Positions 1-9,996 of a stretch of DNA of 64,000 nt are shown here, piece by piece. The stretch covers positions 27,681,777 to 27,745,776 of the forward strand of contig OX352761.1 of assembly GCA_947095585.1 (NCBI GenBank), read 5' to 3'. Positions within the stretch are counted from its first letter, which is position 1. Each line of letters opens with the position of its first letter. The translations under genes were made by a program, and so were the position numbers. The notes beneath the pieces are model-generated. The model saw only the letters and a list, made by a program, of their open reading frames with translations, had not been told where the DNA came from and searched no databases. This DNA comes from Nephrocerus scutellatus. Taxonomy: Eukaryota > Arthropoda > Insecta > Diptera > Pipunculidae.

Positions 1-203
1 CTCATTCTTGTTGGTGGCTTGGCATCCAAAAGAGTGAATGTAGACCGAAATTTGGTAATTACGTTCTTTATGGTGGTCTCTGACGGACGATTATGTGCAC
101 CATAAAATTCACGAAGGGCTCTATAAACATTTTTAATTGAACACTGATTTTGAAAATAAATTTCCACGATTTGAAAACGTTGTTCTGGAGTTAACCTATT
201 CAT
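1..203 (-). CDS. Mariner-like transposase, N-terminal part, cut by window edge
   Basis: Reading the minus strand from an ATG at 203 gives 67 codons that stay open to the window edge. The product starts MNRLTPEQRFQIVEIYFQNQ and continues with motifs of the form FYGAHNRPSETT and KFRSTFTLLDAKPPTR. This is the helix-turn-helix N-terminus (DUF4817-type) of a widespread insect mariner-like transposase family that would bind the transposon ends. The catalytic DDE/D part lies outside the window. The AT-rich flank at 204-330 is probably the element's 5' UTR and terminal repeat, because it reads on the minus strand as GGGTGTTTTTTTAGGAGG before the gene. The stretch seen has no stop codon, so the copy may be young, but intactness cannot be judged. 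Family recognition is by eye. Confidence 0.72.
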   Translation of the reverse strand, partial: MNRLTPEQRFQIVEIYFQNQCSIKNVYRALREFYGAHNRPSETTIKNVITKFRSTFTLLDAKPPTRM

Positions 204-530
204 AATGATTTGCCAAACAATACTGAGTAGAAATGCCACTTTGAGCTGTCAAAACAACTGTCATAAAATAAAACGACATCTATCGGAAAAACAAACCTCC
301 TAAAAAAACACCCATTATGTAGATTAATCGTAAAACGCACAATGCGATCGGTTTTTCTTATCTTTTAAGTTTTCCAAAAATTACCATACAATCCTGTAAG
401 TCTTAAGTATTAAGATTTTCATTGTGAGAGCACCATAACAACTTTTTGAATATGTACTCGTGTAAAGTAAGACGTTGTCACGTCAAAATTATAGATAAAC
501 TCCTTTAATGCTAATGAAAACAATGGCTGT

Positions 531-668
531 GTTTTTTATGTCGGAGTAATCGGAAAGATGATTTAACTGTCAGAATACTTATCTATGTTTTTTAATTCTC
601 CGAGAAATCTTGTTTCTCTGAGCCGTTTTTTAAGCTCCGATAATTCTCGAACATTTTTTTACAGCTTT
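531..668 (+). mobile_element. MITE family A copy (TCGGAG-type)
   Basis: The stretch is about 138 bases with motifs TATGTCGGAGTAATCGG, ATTCTCCGAGAAATC and GATAATTCTC. The same order of motifs is found in reverse complement at 31500-31642, and a diverged relative lies at 21795-22095. It has no coding capacity. I interpret it as a partial copy of a short non-autonomous DNA transposon. It sits about 450 bases upstream of the sec15 start codon and so may lie in or near that promoter. Confidence 0.5.
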
Positions 669-785
669 GTTTTTGACGACGGAATGTTCACCTATCACAA
701 GTTACTCACAGACATTTTCAAATAAACAGTCTTAACAAGTAGCAATAATTATTTCTACTTTTGAGTACGGGAACAGACCTATTAC
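663..785 (+). mobile_element. MITE family B, right-end fragment
   Basis: The sequence GAATGTTCAC...TTACTCACAGACATTTT followed by a segment ending GAGTACGGGAACAGACC is repeated at 23220-23402, where it forms the right end of a longer element beginning at about 22770. The terminal motif reads inward as GGTCTGTTCCCGTACTC. The fragment is non-coding and abuts the family A fragment. It lies within 350 bases of the sec15 start. Confidence 0.5.
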
Positions 786-1112
786 ATACATGTAACAAAA
801 AAAAACAAAAGATTCTCGCTTTTCGTGTTCGATTTGTTGAGAACAACTTACAGCCCCGACAGAGCTTTCTAAAAAGGAAAAAAAACGTCATTAATGTTAT
901 GGAGCGGGGTAGCGGCACAGCTGATGCAACAAAAGAAAACATAGAAGAACTAGATACTAGAACTAATAGGGCAACATTTTAATTGAATATTAATTAATTT
1001 TCTAAAGATGCGATAAACAAGGTTTATTTTAATTGTTAAAGTAAAACATACTGTTTGATTATAAAATTGTTGTAGAAGATAACATCATCAAGTAAGAGAG
1101 TAGATCGTAACA

Positions 1113-3436
1113 ATGTCCCGAATAACAGTTCAAGATATCGAGGCAGTTGATGATTATTGGGGTCCGACATTTCGGTCGATATTAGAAGGTTTGAACTTAT
1201 TAATTTCTGTGCTATCATAACACTATAAATATTTCTAGGAAATATCTGTGCATTACTGACGGAACAACTTGATCATCGTATAAAAAGTCATGATAAGGAC
1301 ATTGAACGAATTTGTAATTTGTATTACCAAGGTTTCATTGATTCAATTCAAGAACTACTTCAAGTTCGTTCACAAGCTAAAACTCTTAATGAAGAAGTTT
1401 TATCTTTAGATGGATCTTTGCAAAATGTTTCATCAGCAATTCTGAAAAAAGGAAATGAATTGGTCAAAGCTCGACAAATTGAATCCAACATAGCAACTGC
1501 AATCCAGAGTCTTTTGGAGTGTTTACCTGTTTTGGATTGCTATATTAAATTTGTTTTTCAATCAAAAAATAAACAGTATTATCAGGCGCTTAAGACACTG
1601 GAAACTTTGGAAAGAGACCATCTTCAGAAAGTTAATCGATATCGATTTGCAATACAAATAAGTGAATCAATACCGAAGATAAAAGAAAACATAAAAAAGT
1701 CCGCCGAATCCGATTTTCGGGAGTTTCTAGAAAATATTAGAAAATTCTCACCAAAAATTGGTGAAGTTGCAATCAACCACACGAAAAAACTTAAAAAACG
1801 CGATATTGATAGAATAATAGCTGAATATAAACAACAGTCGAAAGATGTTTCAGGAGATGAAGAAGACCTAAGCGCCCAAGACCTTATAGACTTTTCGCCA
1901 ATTTACAGATGCTTACACATCTATATTGTATTAGGCCAAAAAGAATTTTTTGAAAAGGATTATCGCCAACAAAGAAGAGACCAATCTAAATTAGTTTTGC
2001 AGCCTCCGCAGGGAATGCATGACAATCTAGATGCTTACAAAACTTATATATATGCAATCGTTGGTTTCTTCGTCGTGGAAGATCACGTCAAAAACACTGC
2101 TGGTGATGTAGTGACAAGTTCTTATTTGGAGGAGTTATGGTCAACATCATTAACAAAATTTGTTGCCGACTTAAACATATGTTCGTCATCATGCACCGAT
2201 CCAAATATTCTTCTAAGAATAAAAAATTTAATTATATTATCAATTAATACATTTAAAACATATGGCTACACAGTTAGTATGCTGTGGGAACTGCTCCATG
2301 GAATGAGGGATCACTACAATGAAGTTTTGTTGCAACGTTGGGTGCATGTATTCAGAGATATTTTAGAAAAGGAACAATTTTTACCTATGGAAGTAAATAA
2401 CCAAGAAGAATATGAGGAAGTCATCGATAGATTTCCATTTCATTCAGAAGTATTAGAAAATCAAAAGTTTCCGAAGAAGTTTCCATTTTCTCGAATGGTC
2501 CCAGAAGTTTATCATCAAGCTAAAGAATTCATGTACGCATGCATGAAATTTGCAGAAGACCTCACATTGTTGCCGAATGAGGTAGCGGCTTTCGTACGCA
2601 AAGCTGCCAACTTGTTATTAACACGAAGTTTTAGTGGTTGTCTATCTGTTGTCTTTAGAAATCCTCGAGTTGCGCTCACTCAATTAATTCAAATTATTAT
2701 TGATACACAATATTTGGAAAAGGCTGGACCATTTTTAGATGAATTTGTGTGCAAAATGACATCCACAGAGCAGAATATAAGTCAAACGCCATGTGCAATG
2801 TTTCATGTTGCTTGTTCAGATGCTGGGAAACAAGTTGGGAAACGCATATGTTTCAAAATAGACGAATTTTTTGACCTGTCCGAATACGATTGGCTGTTGA
2901 TCGAACCAAATGGCAATGCATCAGCATTTATTTCAGATATGATTTCTTATTTACGGAGTACTTTTGAAAGTTTTTCTAGTAAATTACCATCAATAGCTCA
3001 GGCAGCGTGTAAAAAGGCGTGTGAGCATATTGCTGAAAAAATGTATTCAATACTATTTGACAATGAAATTAAACAAATTTCAACAGGAGCCCTTCAACAG
3101 ATTAACTTGGATTTATTACAGTGCGAATTTTTCGCAGCATCGGAACCGGTTTCCGGTTTACAAGAGGGTGAACTATCAAAATATTTTTTTAAAATCAGGC
3201 AATTATTAGATTTATTAATAATGGAAGAATGGAGTACATATTTGCATGATTATGGCAAACAAGACAATCGCTATCACCTAGTACATCCATTAACTATTAT
3301 TGCTATCCTGGAAAAAGTCCGTGAAGCAGACAAAAAAACAATGTTCTCCGTTCTTAAAAAAACCGAACGAGATAAAAAGAAACTTTTAGAAACAGTAATG
3401 AAGCAACTAAAAAATTTAGCAGAACGTCAAAATTGA
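1113..3436 (+). CDS. Sec15: Exocyst complex subunit Sec15 (EXOC6)
   Basis: Two exons, 1113-1188 and 1239-3436, give 757 residues. This is close to the roughly 765-residue fly Sec15, so the gene looks complete. The start ATG at 1113 opens with MSRITVQDIEAVDDYWGPTF, and a 50-base GT-AG intron (1189-1238) restores the conserved run FRSILEG-NICALLTEQLD. The next conserved block, YYQGFIDSIQELLQVRSQ, is a Sec15 hallmark, followed by N-terminal helical and coiled-coil sequence and a C-terminal Sec15 domain rich in helices, ending EKVREADKK and a lysine-rich tail. Sec15 is part of the eight-subunit exocyst that tethers secretory vesicles to the plasma membrane, and its C-terminal region binds Rab11 in flies (family knowledge). 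The frame has no stops and codon use is ordinary. Two MITE fragments lie immediately upstream. No TATA box could be assigned. Confidence 0.96.
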
Positions 3437-3484
3437 GCTTTTTGAATATTTTGTTTTTATTGTAATAATTATGTTTTTTATGCA

Positions 3485-3490
3485 AATAAA
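3485..3490 (+). promoter_or_regulatory. Polyadenylation signal of Sec15
   Basis: A canonical AATAAA lies 49 bases after the Sec15 stop codon, which gives a short 3' UTR typical of fly genes. Confidence 0.6.
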
Positions 3491-3570
3491 TACAATGTAG
3501 CTGATTTGGAATGTGAGAAATGACCAAATTCTAAGATTTGAGTGTAATTTTATATCATAAGTAACAAGGA

Positions 3571-3791
3571 TTTAAGAAAAAGTCCTAAACGAAGTTTCTA
3601 CCTTTAGTATTAACAGAGCAATTTCCGTTAACATGGGTTTGGGTACAGCAAAGTAAACCTTTTCTTAAATCCCCGATAAATGATGTAACCATTTGAGATA
3701 AATCTTTATGGTAGAACGATTTTTTCTTATAATATACCCAAGAATCATTTCCCAAATTATTGTGCACGAATTAGGGGACACCCTGTATATT
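3571..3791 (-). mobile_element. Short Tc1/mariner-type non-autonomous element, copy 1
   Basis: The right edge reads on the minus strand as ATACAGGGTGTCCCC, a terminal repeat typical of Tc1/mariner-type elements. The interior (CGAAGTTTCTAC, CCCGATAAATGATG, CCAAGAATCATTTC) recurs in the opposite orientation at 27067-27290. It is non-coding, and the copies are diverged by many substitutions and small indels. Confidence 0.55.
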
Positions 3792-4485
3792 AGTGGGCGT
3801 TAAAATTGGTAGCTGTGATCACCGAAATTATGAATGAAACCACAACCACTGCACTACCAAAATTTAATACAATACACATATTATCTTATGATACAACATA
3901 AACATATTTTCCATTATATACGATAACATATTTTTTTAAAACGTGTTTATTAGCTCGGTTTCGTGTATGCCTGTCTGTGCGGGTGGAATTTTGTAATTGA
4001 TTTTAAACTAACTTCCCATTGAACTAGAGACTTGAAACTTTAAGCATAGCTCAGAACTGGATGAACATTGACAAATTGCAAAAAAAAAAGTAATTCAAAG
4101 CGAGTTTGCAATTTGTTTCAGATCAAAGCAAACTACCACGCACAATTTTCGTTTTAAACGTTTTAAATGAAAAATGTATTTTTATTAGCTAACATGTTAA
4201 ATTTTTTATTTAATTTTTGCCATGTGTTTTTTTCAGCGATAACTCCATACTTTTACTCACCCAAGCAAATTATTTTATTGTGGCATTATTGTTATTTGAA
4301 GTGGAAACGGCGCGTAATCGTGTGCTGAAACATTCCGTTAGTGTGCCGATTCGACAAGTGTTGATGACGAAAAAGTAAAGAGTGCGGCAAAAATGACGAA
4401 TGGAGAATCAAGAAGCGTCAAAAAATATCATCATCAAATATCAAAATATATCAAGTTTGCCCGCGACGGTTCGTGAGATATATTG

Positions 4486-4523
4486 TTGTTGTAAGCCAAG
4501 CTGGATTAGCCAAAGCAAGGCAG
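4486..4523 (+). repeat. MITE family E end fragment
   Basis: The motif AAGCCAAGCTGGATTAGCCA and its flanks are shared with both inverted ends of the element at 19600-19828. Only one end is clear here. Confidence 0.4.
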
Positions 4524-4974
4524 CATCTGTTGCACTTTTAGATTTCCAGATTCCATGGAAGAATTTTCTGCGTGTAGATTGGGTCGAAGCCAAAACCTTT
4601 CTATACACAGCCCAACAGTATGCATACTAATGCACTGAACAATCCCAAACGCGTCTGTGTTTGTTGATGTGAATACAGTGTTCAAAAAATAAGCAGTCAC
4701 AAAGAGCGTGAAACGTAAGATGTGGTATTGGGAAACAGAAAAATGTTATATGGATTTTGCTCTTTTGTTGATTACAAATACATAAATATTTGGGATTTTT
4801 TTAAGCATGAATCTGTGTATCAGCGAAACAGTTGAGCTTTCTATAGAGAAGGTTTTGGTCGAAGCACAAAATTTTAACGTACAGTTGCAGCACAATTTAC
4901 TACTGTTACCTCGTTTATATGCAACTTGAGACTTTAAGTTGAGTTGAAATTTCGGCCTGAATATTTCAGCACAT

Positions 4975-5048
4975 GCCTTGTAAAAATAGAATTTGCGTTA
5001 AGTTGAAATAACATAAGTGTTACTGGGCTTCGAACCACGAACCTCCTG
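4975..5048 (-). mobile_element. tRNA-derived SINE, head fragment
   Basis: On the minus strand the sequence carries GGCTTCTGAGCAGGAGG followed by a box-B-like GTTCGAAGCCC. It matches the tRNA-like heads of the SINEs at 18450-18726 and 31902-32110. The box A end and the 3' body are missing or too diverged to see. Confidence 0.5.
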
Positions 5049-5163
5049 CTCAGAAGCCATATTTACAATGATTTAATTTCATTTTTTAAATATACTATTC
5101 TTTCACTATTAATCCTCACATACTAGGCCAACAATTATCCGTAAGACTTTTCTCTTGAACGCG

Positions 5164-5745
5164 GCTAAGAGGTCAGAATGCTTTTTACTAAGCACCCAAG
5201 TCATATTGGAGTACTGGTATGACCATTGTCTTATACACCTGCAGCTTGGAAGTAATGGTTAAATTCCTGGATTTGAAGAGTCTTGACAGACTAAAGTAGG
5301 CTTTTTTAGCTTTCAGCAACCGTGCGCGTATTTCTGGTTCCATGCTGTTGACCCGAGATAAGAGGTCAGAATGCTTTTTACTAAGCACCCAAGTCATATT
5401 GGAGTACTGGTATGACCATTGTCTTATACACCTGCAGCTTGAAGTAATGGTTAAATTCCTGGATTTGAAGAGTCTTGACAGACTAAAGTAGGCTTTTTTA
5501 GCTTTGAGCAACCGTGCGCGTATTTCTGGTTCCATGCTGTTGACCCGAGATAGTAAAAGGATTGCACTACTTCAAATTCGCGCTCCACTATTTCAATTGA
5601 GGGACCAATGTTGGATCTTCTACCATTTTTGAGCAGCTCAGTGATAAGGGTCATTTCTGAGATCTCGCATATGTCGCGTGTCGGTAGTGGCGTGTGGCGC
5701 GTGTGATGCGTAGAAAAGGGACTCATCTTTGGAGTAGACCCCACC
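5164..5745 (-). pseudogene. RTE-like LINE reverse transcriptase, C-terminal fragment
   Basis: Minus-strand frames contain FEVVQSFYYLGS, then a segment with EIRARLLKAKKAYFSLSRLF and FKSRNLTI, and KLQVYKTMVIPVLQYD. This order (YLGS, helix with AKKAYFSL, YKT-PVLQYD) matches the region just after the catalytic domain of RTE-type LINEs. The segment at 5167-5359 is duplicated directly at 5360-5552 (period 193 bases), and the second copy lacks one base at the CAGCTTG(G)AAG site, which shifts the frame. Catalytic motifs are absent. This is a dead fragment. Confidence 0.65.
5167..5552. repeat. Tandem duplication, two 193-bp copies
   Basis: Copy 1 begins AAGAGGTCAGAATGCTTTTT at 5167 and copy 2 begins with the same 20 bases at 5360. 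Both end in TTGACCCGAGATA. The copies are almost identical, with one single-base indel and a CAG/GAG type difference near the end, so the duplication is much younger than the LINE fragment it lies in. Confidence 0.85.
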
Positions 5746-5806
5746 TCAAAAACAGATTATTTGGCGGTTATTACTAAAAAATACAATGTAAAAATAAAAG
5801 GACTTA
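5728..5806 (-). repeat. Dispersed repeat shared with 13387-13470
   Basis: The minus strand reads CCTTTTATTTTTACATTGTA, then TAATAACCGCCAAATAATC and TGTTTTTGAGGTGGGGTCTA. The plus strand at 13387-13470 is a close match. It is non-coding and probably part of a larger element. Confidence 0.5.
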
Positions 5807-6177
5807 TGTACTTGTTTCAAATTGATATTCATTCGTTGTTTTATTGTGCATGAGTTAGAATTCTGTTTTGAACTACGATAGTTCAGTGGACGCACATTCA
5901 CATTTGCCAGGAAAATATATATTTCAACAGCTTCGTTGATATTTGATTTCCATCATAAAGGAAACTCGCGTTGAATTAATTTTTTTGTGATTTTTGTCTT
6001 TTTTTGTGATTTGTCAATGTTCATCCAGTTCTGAGCTATATTTAAAGTTTCAAGTCTCTAGATCAATGGTAAGTTAGTTTAAAATTAATTAAAAAATTCC
6101 ACCCGCACAGACAGACATACACGAAAGCGAGCTAATAAAAACGTTTTAAAAAAGAGCTGTGCTATATTCGTTTTTGG

Positions 6178-6545
6178 GATAGTGTGGCTCTTTTGGGGGT
6201 AGTTTCAGGGCCTTTTGAGGATCTATTGGGGGTCTTTTGGAAGGCTTTTCGGATATTTTAGGGGCATTTTTTGAATCCCTTAGGGGGCCTTTAAAGGATC
6301 TTTTTAGCGTCTTGTGGGAGTCTTCTAAATACTTCCAAAACCATTAAAAGACCACCAGAAGACCCCAAAAAGACCACTAAAACACTGTCAAAACACCCCA
6401 GAAGAACCCCCAAACACCTTCCAAAAGATCCTTTAAAGACCCCCGAAGTACCAACAAAATACCCTGAAAAGACTCCCAAAAGACCCTCAAAATACCCCAA
6501 AAAGACCACTAAAAGACTCCCAACAGACCCCAAAAGTACATCCAA
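6178..6545. repeat. AC/GT-rich minisatellite with a strand switch
   Basis: From 6178 to about 6300 the plus strand is G/T-rich (GGGGGTCTTTTGGAAGGC style). From about 6318 to 6545 it is A/C-rich (AGAAGACCCCAAAAAGACCA style). The short unit is roughly AAAAGACCCC. The long minus-strand frame through it is an artefact of the repeat, not a gene. The two halves are complementary in composition and could fold on each other. A similar unit is seen at 62460-63345. Confidence 0.7.
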
Positions 6546-7780
6546 GATGTTGAAAAGCGTTTAGTGGTTTGTTTACTGGACATTTGGTTGATCAGCACTG
6601 CGTCGCGGACAGTGAATTAAATCATTATGTTGCACTTTCAGAACGCTCGCACTTTTTTAACGCTCTCAATTTCACCCTCTACTAACTAATATAAAACTAA
6701 TATTTTTTTCAATTTAATCCTTTAAATAATATCCTTAAATCCTGTAAGTACTTTAGTACATATTTTAAAATAGTTTTCTCCTTTATTTCTCTCCCTTTCT
6801 CTCACTCTCTGCCATCGTACCTCTTACTATATATGTACTTACAAAACGTTAACATTTGAAGTTTATATTGCCAGACGTTTCACTTCTGACACATGTACTC
6901 TGTACACACGCAATTTTTTTGTTTAGAACAAAACGCATTTATTGCACCATCACAGTAGGTAGATTGTGGTTCGACGGAATCATTTTGATTGGAACGGAAT
7001 TTTTATTTTTTTCACATTTCGTTTTCTTGCTGAATAATTCTCGTTTTTTCCCGCGATAAATTTTTTAGTACAAGTTCTAAAGCGAAAAAAAACTTCACAA
7101 TAAAGGAATTTTTCTGTCATTTTGTTTGATTTGTTTTAAGAGTAAATTTAAATCGGTAGATTTTTAAAATAAATTAAATATTTTAAAAATAAGTGTGTAC
7201 GTATATTCGTAAAGAGTTTATAACAACCAGCTTCTACTATTTTAAAGGTTTGGATTTTTCACTATAAATTTGCTTTATAGCAACAGAAAGAAAACAAGAA
7301 AAGTTTGGTTTATTGAGACAGTTGAGAAGTTAGATTTCAGGAGTTATTTAGATTCGGTTGGTTCATCATTATTTCAGTAGCATTGCTTGTTGACGTTGAT
7401 GGATGAGGAGATTTATTTAAATAAGATAAATTATAATTATGAAAATAGTTTATCATGTTAATTAAAATCATGTAAATGGGTAATAATTACTTTTGGCAAC
7501 CCATATTCTGGTGCTGCATTTTGGTCTCCCACTGCGGAATTGCAATTCATTATAGCTATTATTCGCTCTGCAATGTCGCTCAATATTTTTGGTGACTAAG
7601 GCCATTAACTCCACTCCTATTGGCTACATTTTTCATTTCAGCAGCTCTATATTTCACATAAAGTCTAAATACATATAAAAATATACATTTTGATTGTCAC
7701 TCCATAACTCGAGAACGGCTTGCCATAACATTTTTAGCGAAGGTGCAGGGAGGAGTGATGGTGGTTAGTTGATTTTGAAA
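6546..7780. other. No gene seen, AT-rich
   Basis: This is AT-rich unique-looking sequence. It may contain the 5' part of the following Helitron, since its left end was not located. No coding exon was recognised. Confidence 0.4.
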
Positions 7781-7826
7781 TCCAAAATCGGTCCAGCGAT
7801 TCTCGAGTTATGATTTTTTTCCTGAA

Positions 7827-9293
7827 ATGAACTCGCTCTTTCTAAAACAACAACAAATACACGTAAAATCGAAAAATTGCAAATATCTCGAAAACGGTGC
7901 ATCTGAGCGACGATCAGCTGATTTGCCAATGGAAATGTATAATGAGGCATTGATAGTGATTGAAGATATGTACCTAACGATTGCAAATAAAGCATTAGGG
8001 CAATTAAGTTTGTCACCACCCAATCGTCCAATGCAGTATGATCCCAATGAATTGCGAACATTTGTGAATTTTAACGACGGTGGTACGGGAAAAACATTTG
8101 TGATATCACTGATTTTGGCAGCCATTCAATCGCAACGAGAAATTGCATTAACACTTGCTTCGTCGGGAATCGCTGCTACTCTATTGGATGATGGACGAAC
8201 AGCGCACTCTGTATTAAAATTGCCGTTGAATGTGCAGGTGTGTTTATATTTATTAATTGATCACTTTAAAATTTAATCGATATTAATTATTGTAAAATAT
8301 AATCATTCTCAAATTAACAGGTGATTGAACATCCCACGTGCAATATTTCAAGAAATTCTGAGATGGCAAAAGTTTTGCAACAAGCAGCAATTTTTCTTTT
8401 GATGAATGTACAATGACGCATAAAAAATCGCTGGAAGCATTACACCGTACAATGCAAGATCTACGTCAGAATCGAGAAATTTTTGGTGGTGCATTGATAT
8501 TATTGTCAGGCGATTTTCGTCAAATATTGGCTGTGGTTACACGATCAACACCGGCGGATGAGATCAATGCATGCTTAAAGTCTTCTCTTCTGTGGCGACA
8601 TGTGCAAAAATTGACATTGAACATAAATATGCGCGTTCAATTGCACAACGACCAATCTGCAGATCGGTTCTCGAAGCAATTGTTATATATTGGAAATGGC
8701 AAAGTTCGAGTCGATAATACAAATGGATTGATTACATTGCCGAACAATTTTTGTACCATTCTCCAATCAACAGAAGAGTTGATTGAAAGTGTGTTCCAAA
8801 TATTGTTTAAAATTACAGGAATCACAATTGGTTGAGAGAACGCGCAATACCAATTGAATTTTTGAATTCATTGGAACCACTTGATATGCCACGGTATTGT
8901 TTTAATTTAAAGGTTGGCTAATCAATTATTTTACTGCGGAATTTAAATGCACCAAAACTGTGCAATGCCACAAGATTGGCAGTAAAAAAATTTAATTGAA
9001 GCAACAATATTGACCGGAACAGCGAAAAGTGAAATTGTGCTCATACCACGTATTCCACTGATTCCAACAGACATGCCATTTGAATTTAAGCGTTTGCAAT
9101 TCGCAGTGCGTCTATCATTTTCCATGTCCATCAATAAGGCGCAAGGACAAACGCTTCAAATTTGGAGAAGCCGTGCTTTTCACATGGACAGCTATACGTG
9201 GCCTGCTCAAGCGTTGGAACTCCAAATTTTTTGTTTGTGCTCGCTTCAAATGGGCAAACGAAAAATATTGTATATCCAAATGTTTTCGATTGA
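7827..9293 (+). pseudogene. Helitron Rep/Hel protein, helicase portion, broken
   Basis: Three pieces in order encode a PIF1-type helicase as found at the C-terminus of Helitron proteins. They are: a Walker A segment GGTGKTFVISLILAAIQSQ near 8080-8140; the Walker B region and downstream (DECTMTHKKSLEALHRTM, ILLSGDFRQILAVV, TPADEINACLKSS) at about 8401-8830; and the late motifs PFEFKRLQFAVRLSFSMSIN with INKAQGQTLQ, then HGQLYVACSSVGTP in a shifted frame, ending at a TGA at 9291-9293. A GT-AG segment at 8238-8320 would join LPLNVQ to VIEHPTCNIS as in related proteins, so it may be a true intron. There is a frameshift before DECTM, another after QTLQ, and a gap around 8835-9000. No Rep (HUH nuclease) domain was seen. 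Confidence 0.78.
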
Positions 9294-9361
9294 CATTAAT
9301 AATTTTGAAATACAATGCATTCATTTCATAAAAAAATCTAGAATATTTCATTTCTTTTTTT

Positions 9362-9396
9362 GGTTGGTTGCAACGAAGTGCATCGGGGTTCGCTAG
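9362..9396 (+). mobile_element. 3' terminus of the Helitron
   Basis: The sequence ends GTGCATCGGGGTTCGCTAG at 9396 and is followed by T. Helitrons end in CTRR (here CTAG) and insert between A and T, and a GC-richer segment ahead of CTAG is usual. It lies about 100 bases after the helicase stop codon on the same strand, which fits. The 5' TC end was not found. Confidence 0.6.
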
Positions 9397-9996
9397 TTAT
9401 ATTATAAAATTAATGAACAATAAAAAATGGAATACAAAAATTATAACTTAACTTCCTGTGGCAACATCCAAATTTTGCTCTAGGAAAATACCAAGATCTC
9501 TTTTTTGTTATTCAACACTTTTTATTAATATTCTCTCTCATTATAAAAAATATTTCAGCGCTATTTCAAATTAAAATTCCACTATAAGAAAGCTTGACAT
9601 TTCATTCCACAAAATTGGAATTTATTTTCCCGTTCCAATGAACCGGATTGTAAAAATCTCCTTTATTAAAAAATGTCGTTTTACAAAACAATTCCGTCGA
9701 ACAAGAATCTACCTACTGAACATAATTATTTCATCAGCTGTCGTTTTTCACAACGATTCTACTACGGTTGAAAAAAAATTTTATAATTTCGTAAATTCAA
9801 ATGAATTGTCGAACACTATTTCTAATTTACCTAAGCACAATTTTGACATTTATTTTCACCAAACAGACCTCTAGACACCACACCACCACATATTCAAGAA
9901 TTTAAACGGCATTTATTTTTTGATTTCAACTCGGCTAACTACCGCTTAGTTTAGGGAATTCCTTTCATAAATTTTGTTACAATAAAATTAAGAAAT
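9397..9996. other. Intergenic region upstream of aurora A
   Basis: AT-rich sequence between the Helitron end and the aurora A start codon. It must hold the promoter and 5' UTR of that gene, but no TATA box or initiator could be assigned with confidence. Confidence 0.4.

Larger units (their letters stand above)
3938..6158. mobile_element. 2.2-kb unit bounded by long inverted repeats
   Basis: The segment at about 3938-4110 (TATTAGCTCGGTTTCGTGTA, CTGTCTGTGCGGGTGGAATT, AGAGACTTGAAACTTTAAG, AGAACTGGATGAACATTGAC) reappears as its reverse complement at about 5970-6158. The arms are roughly 160 bases and imperfect. Between them lie a piece shared with a MITE near 19.6 kb, a SINE head and a LINE fragment with an internal duplication. 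This looks like a DNA transposon or foldback element that has captured other repeats, or two oppositely oriented copies of one repeat. No transposase was recognised inside. Confidence 0.5.

Noticed and set aside
6291..6545. Minus-strand open frame with Gly/Leu/Phe repeats
   Set aside because: It is the translation of a short AC-rich tandem repeat; there is no independent coding signal.
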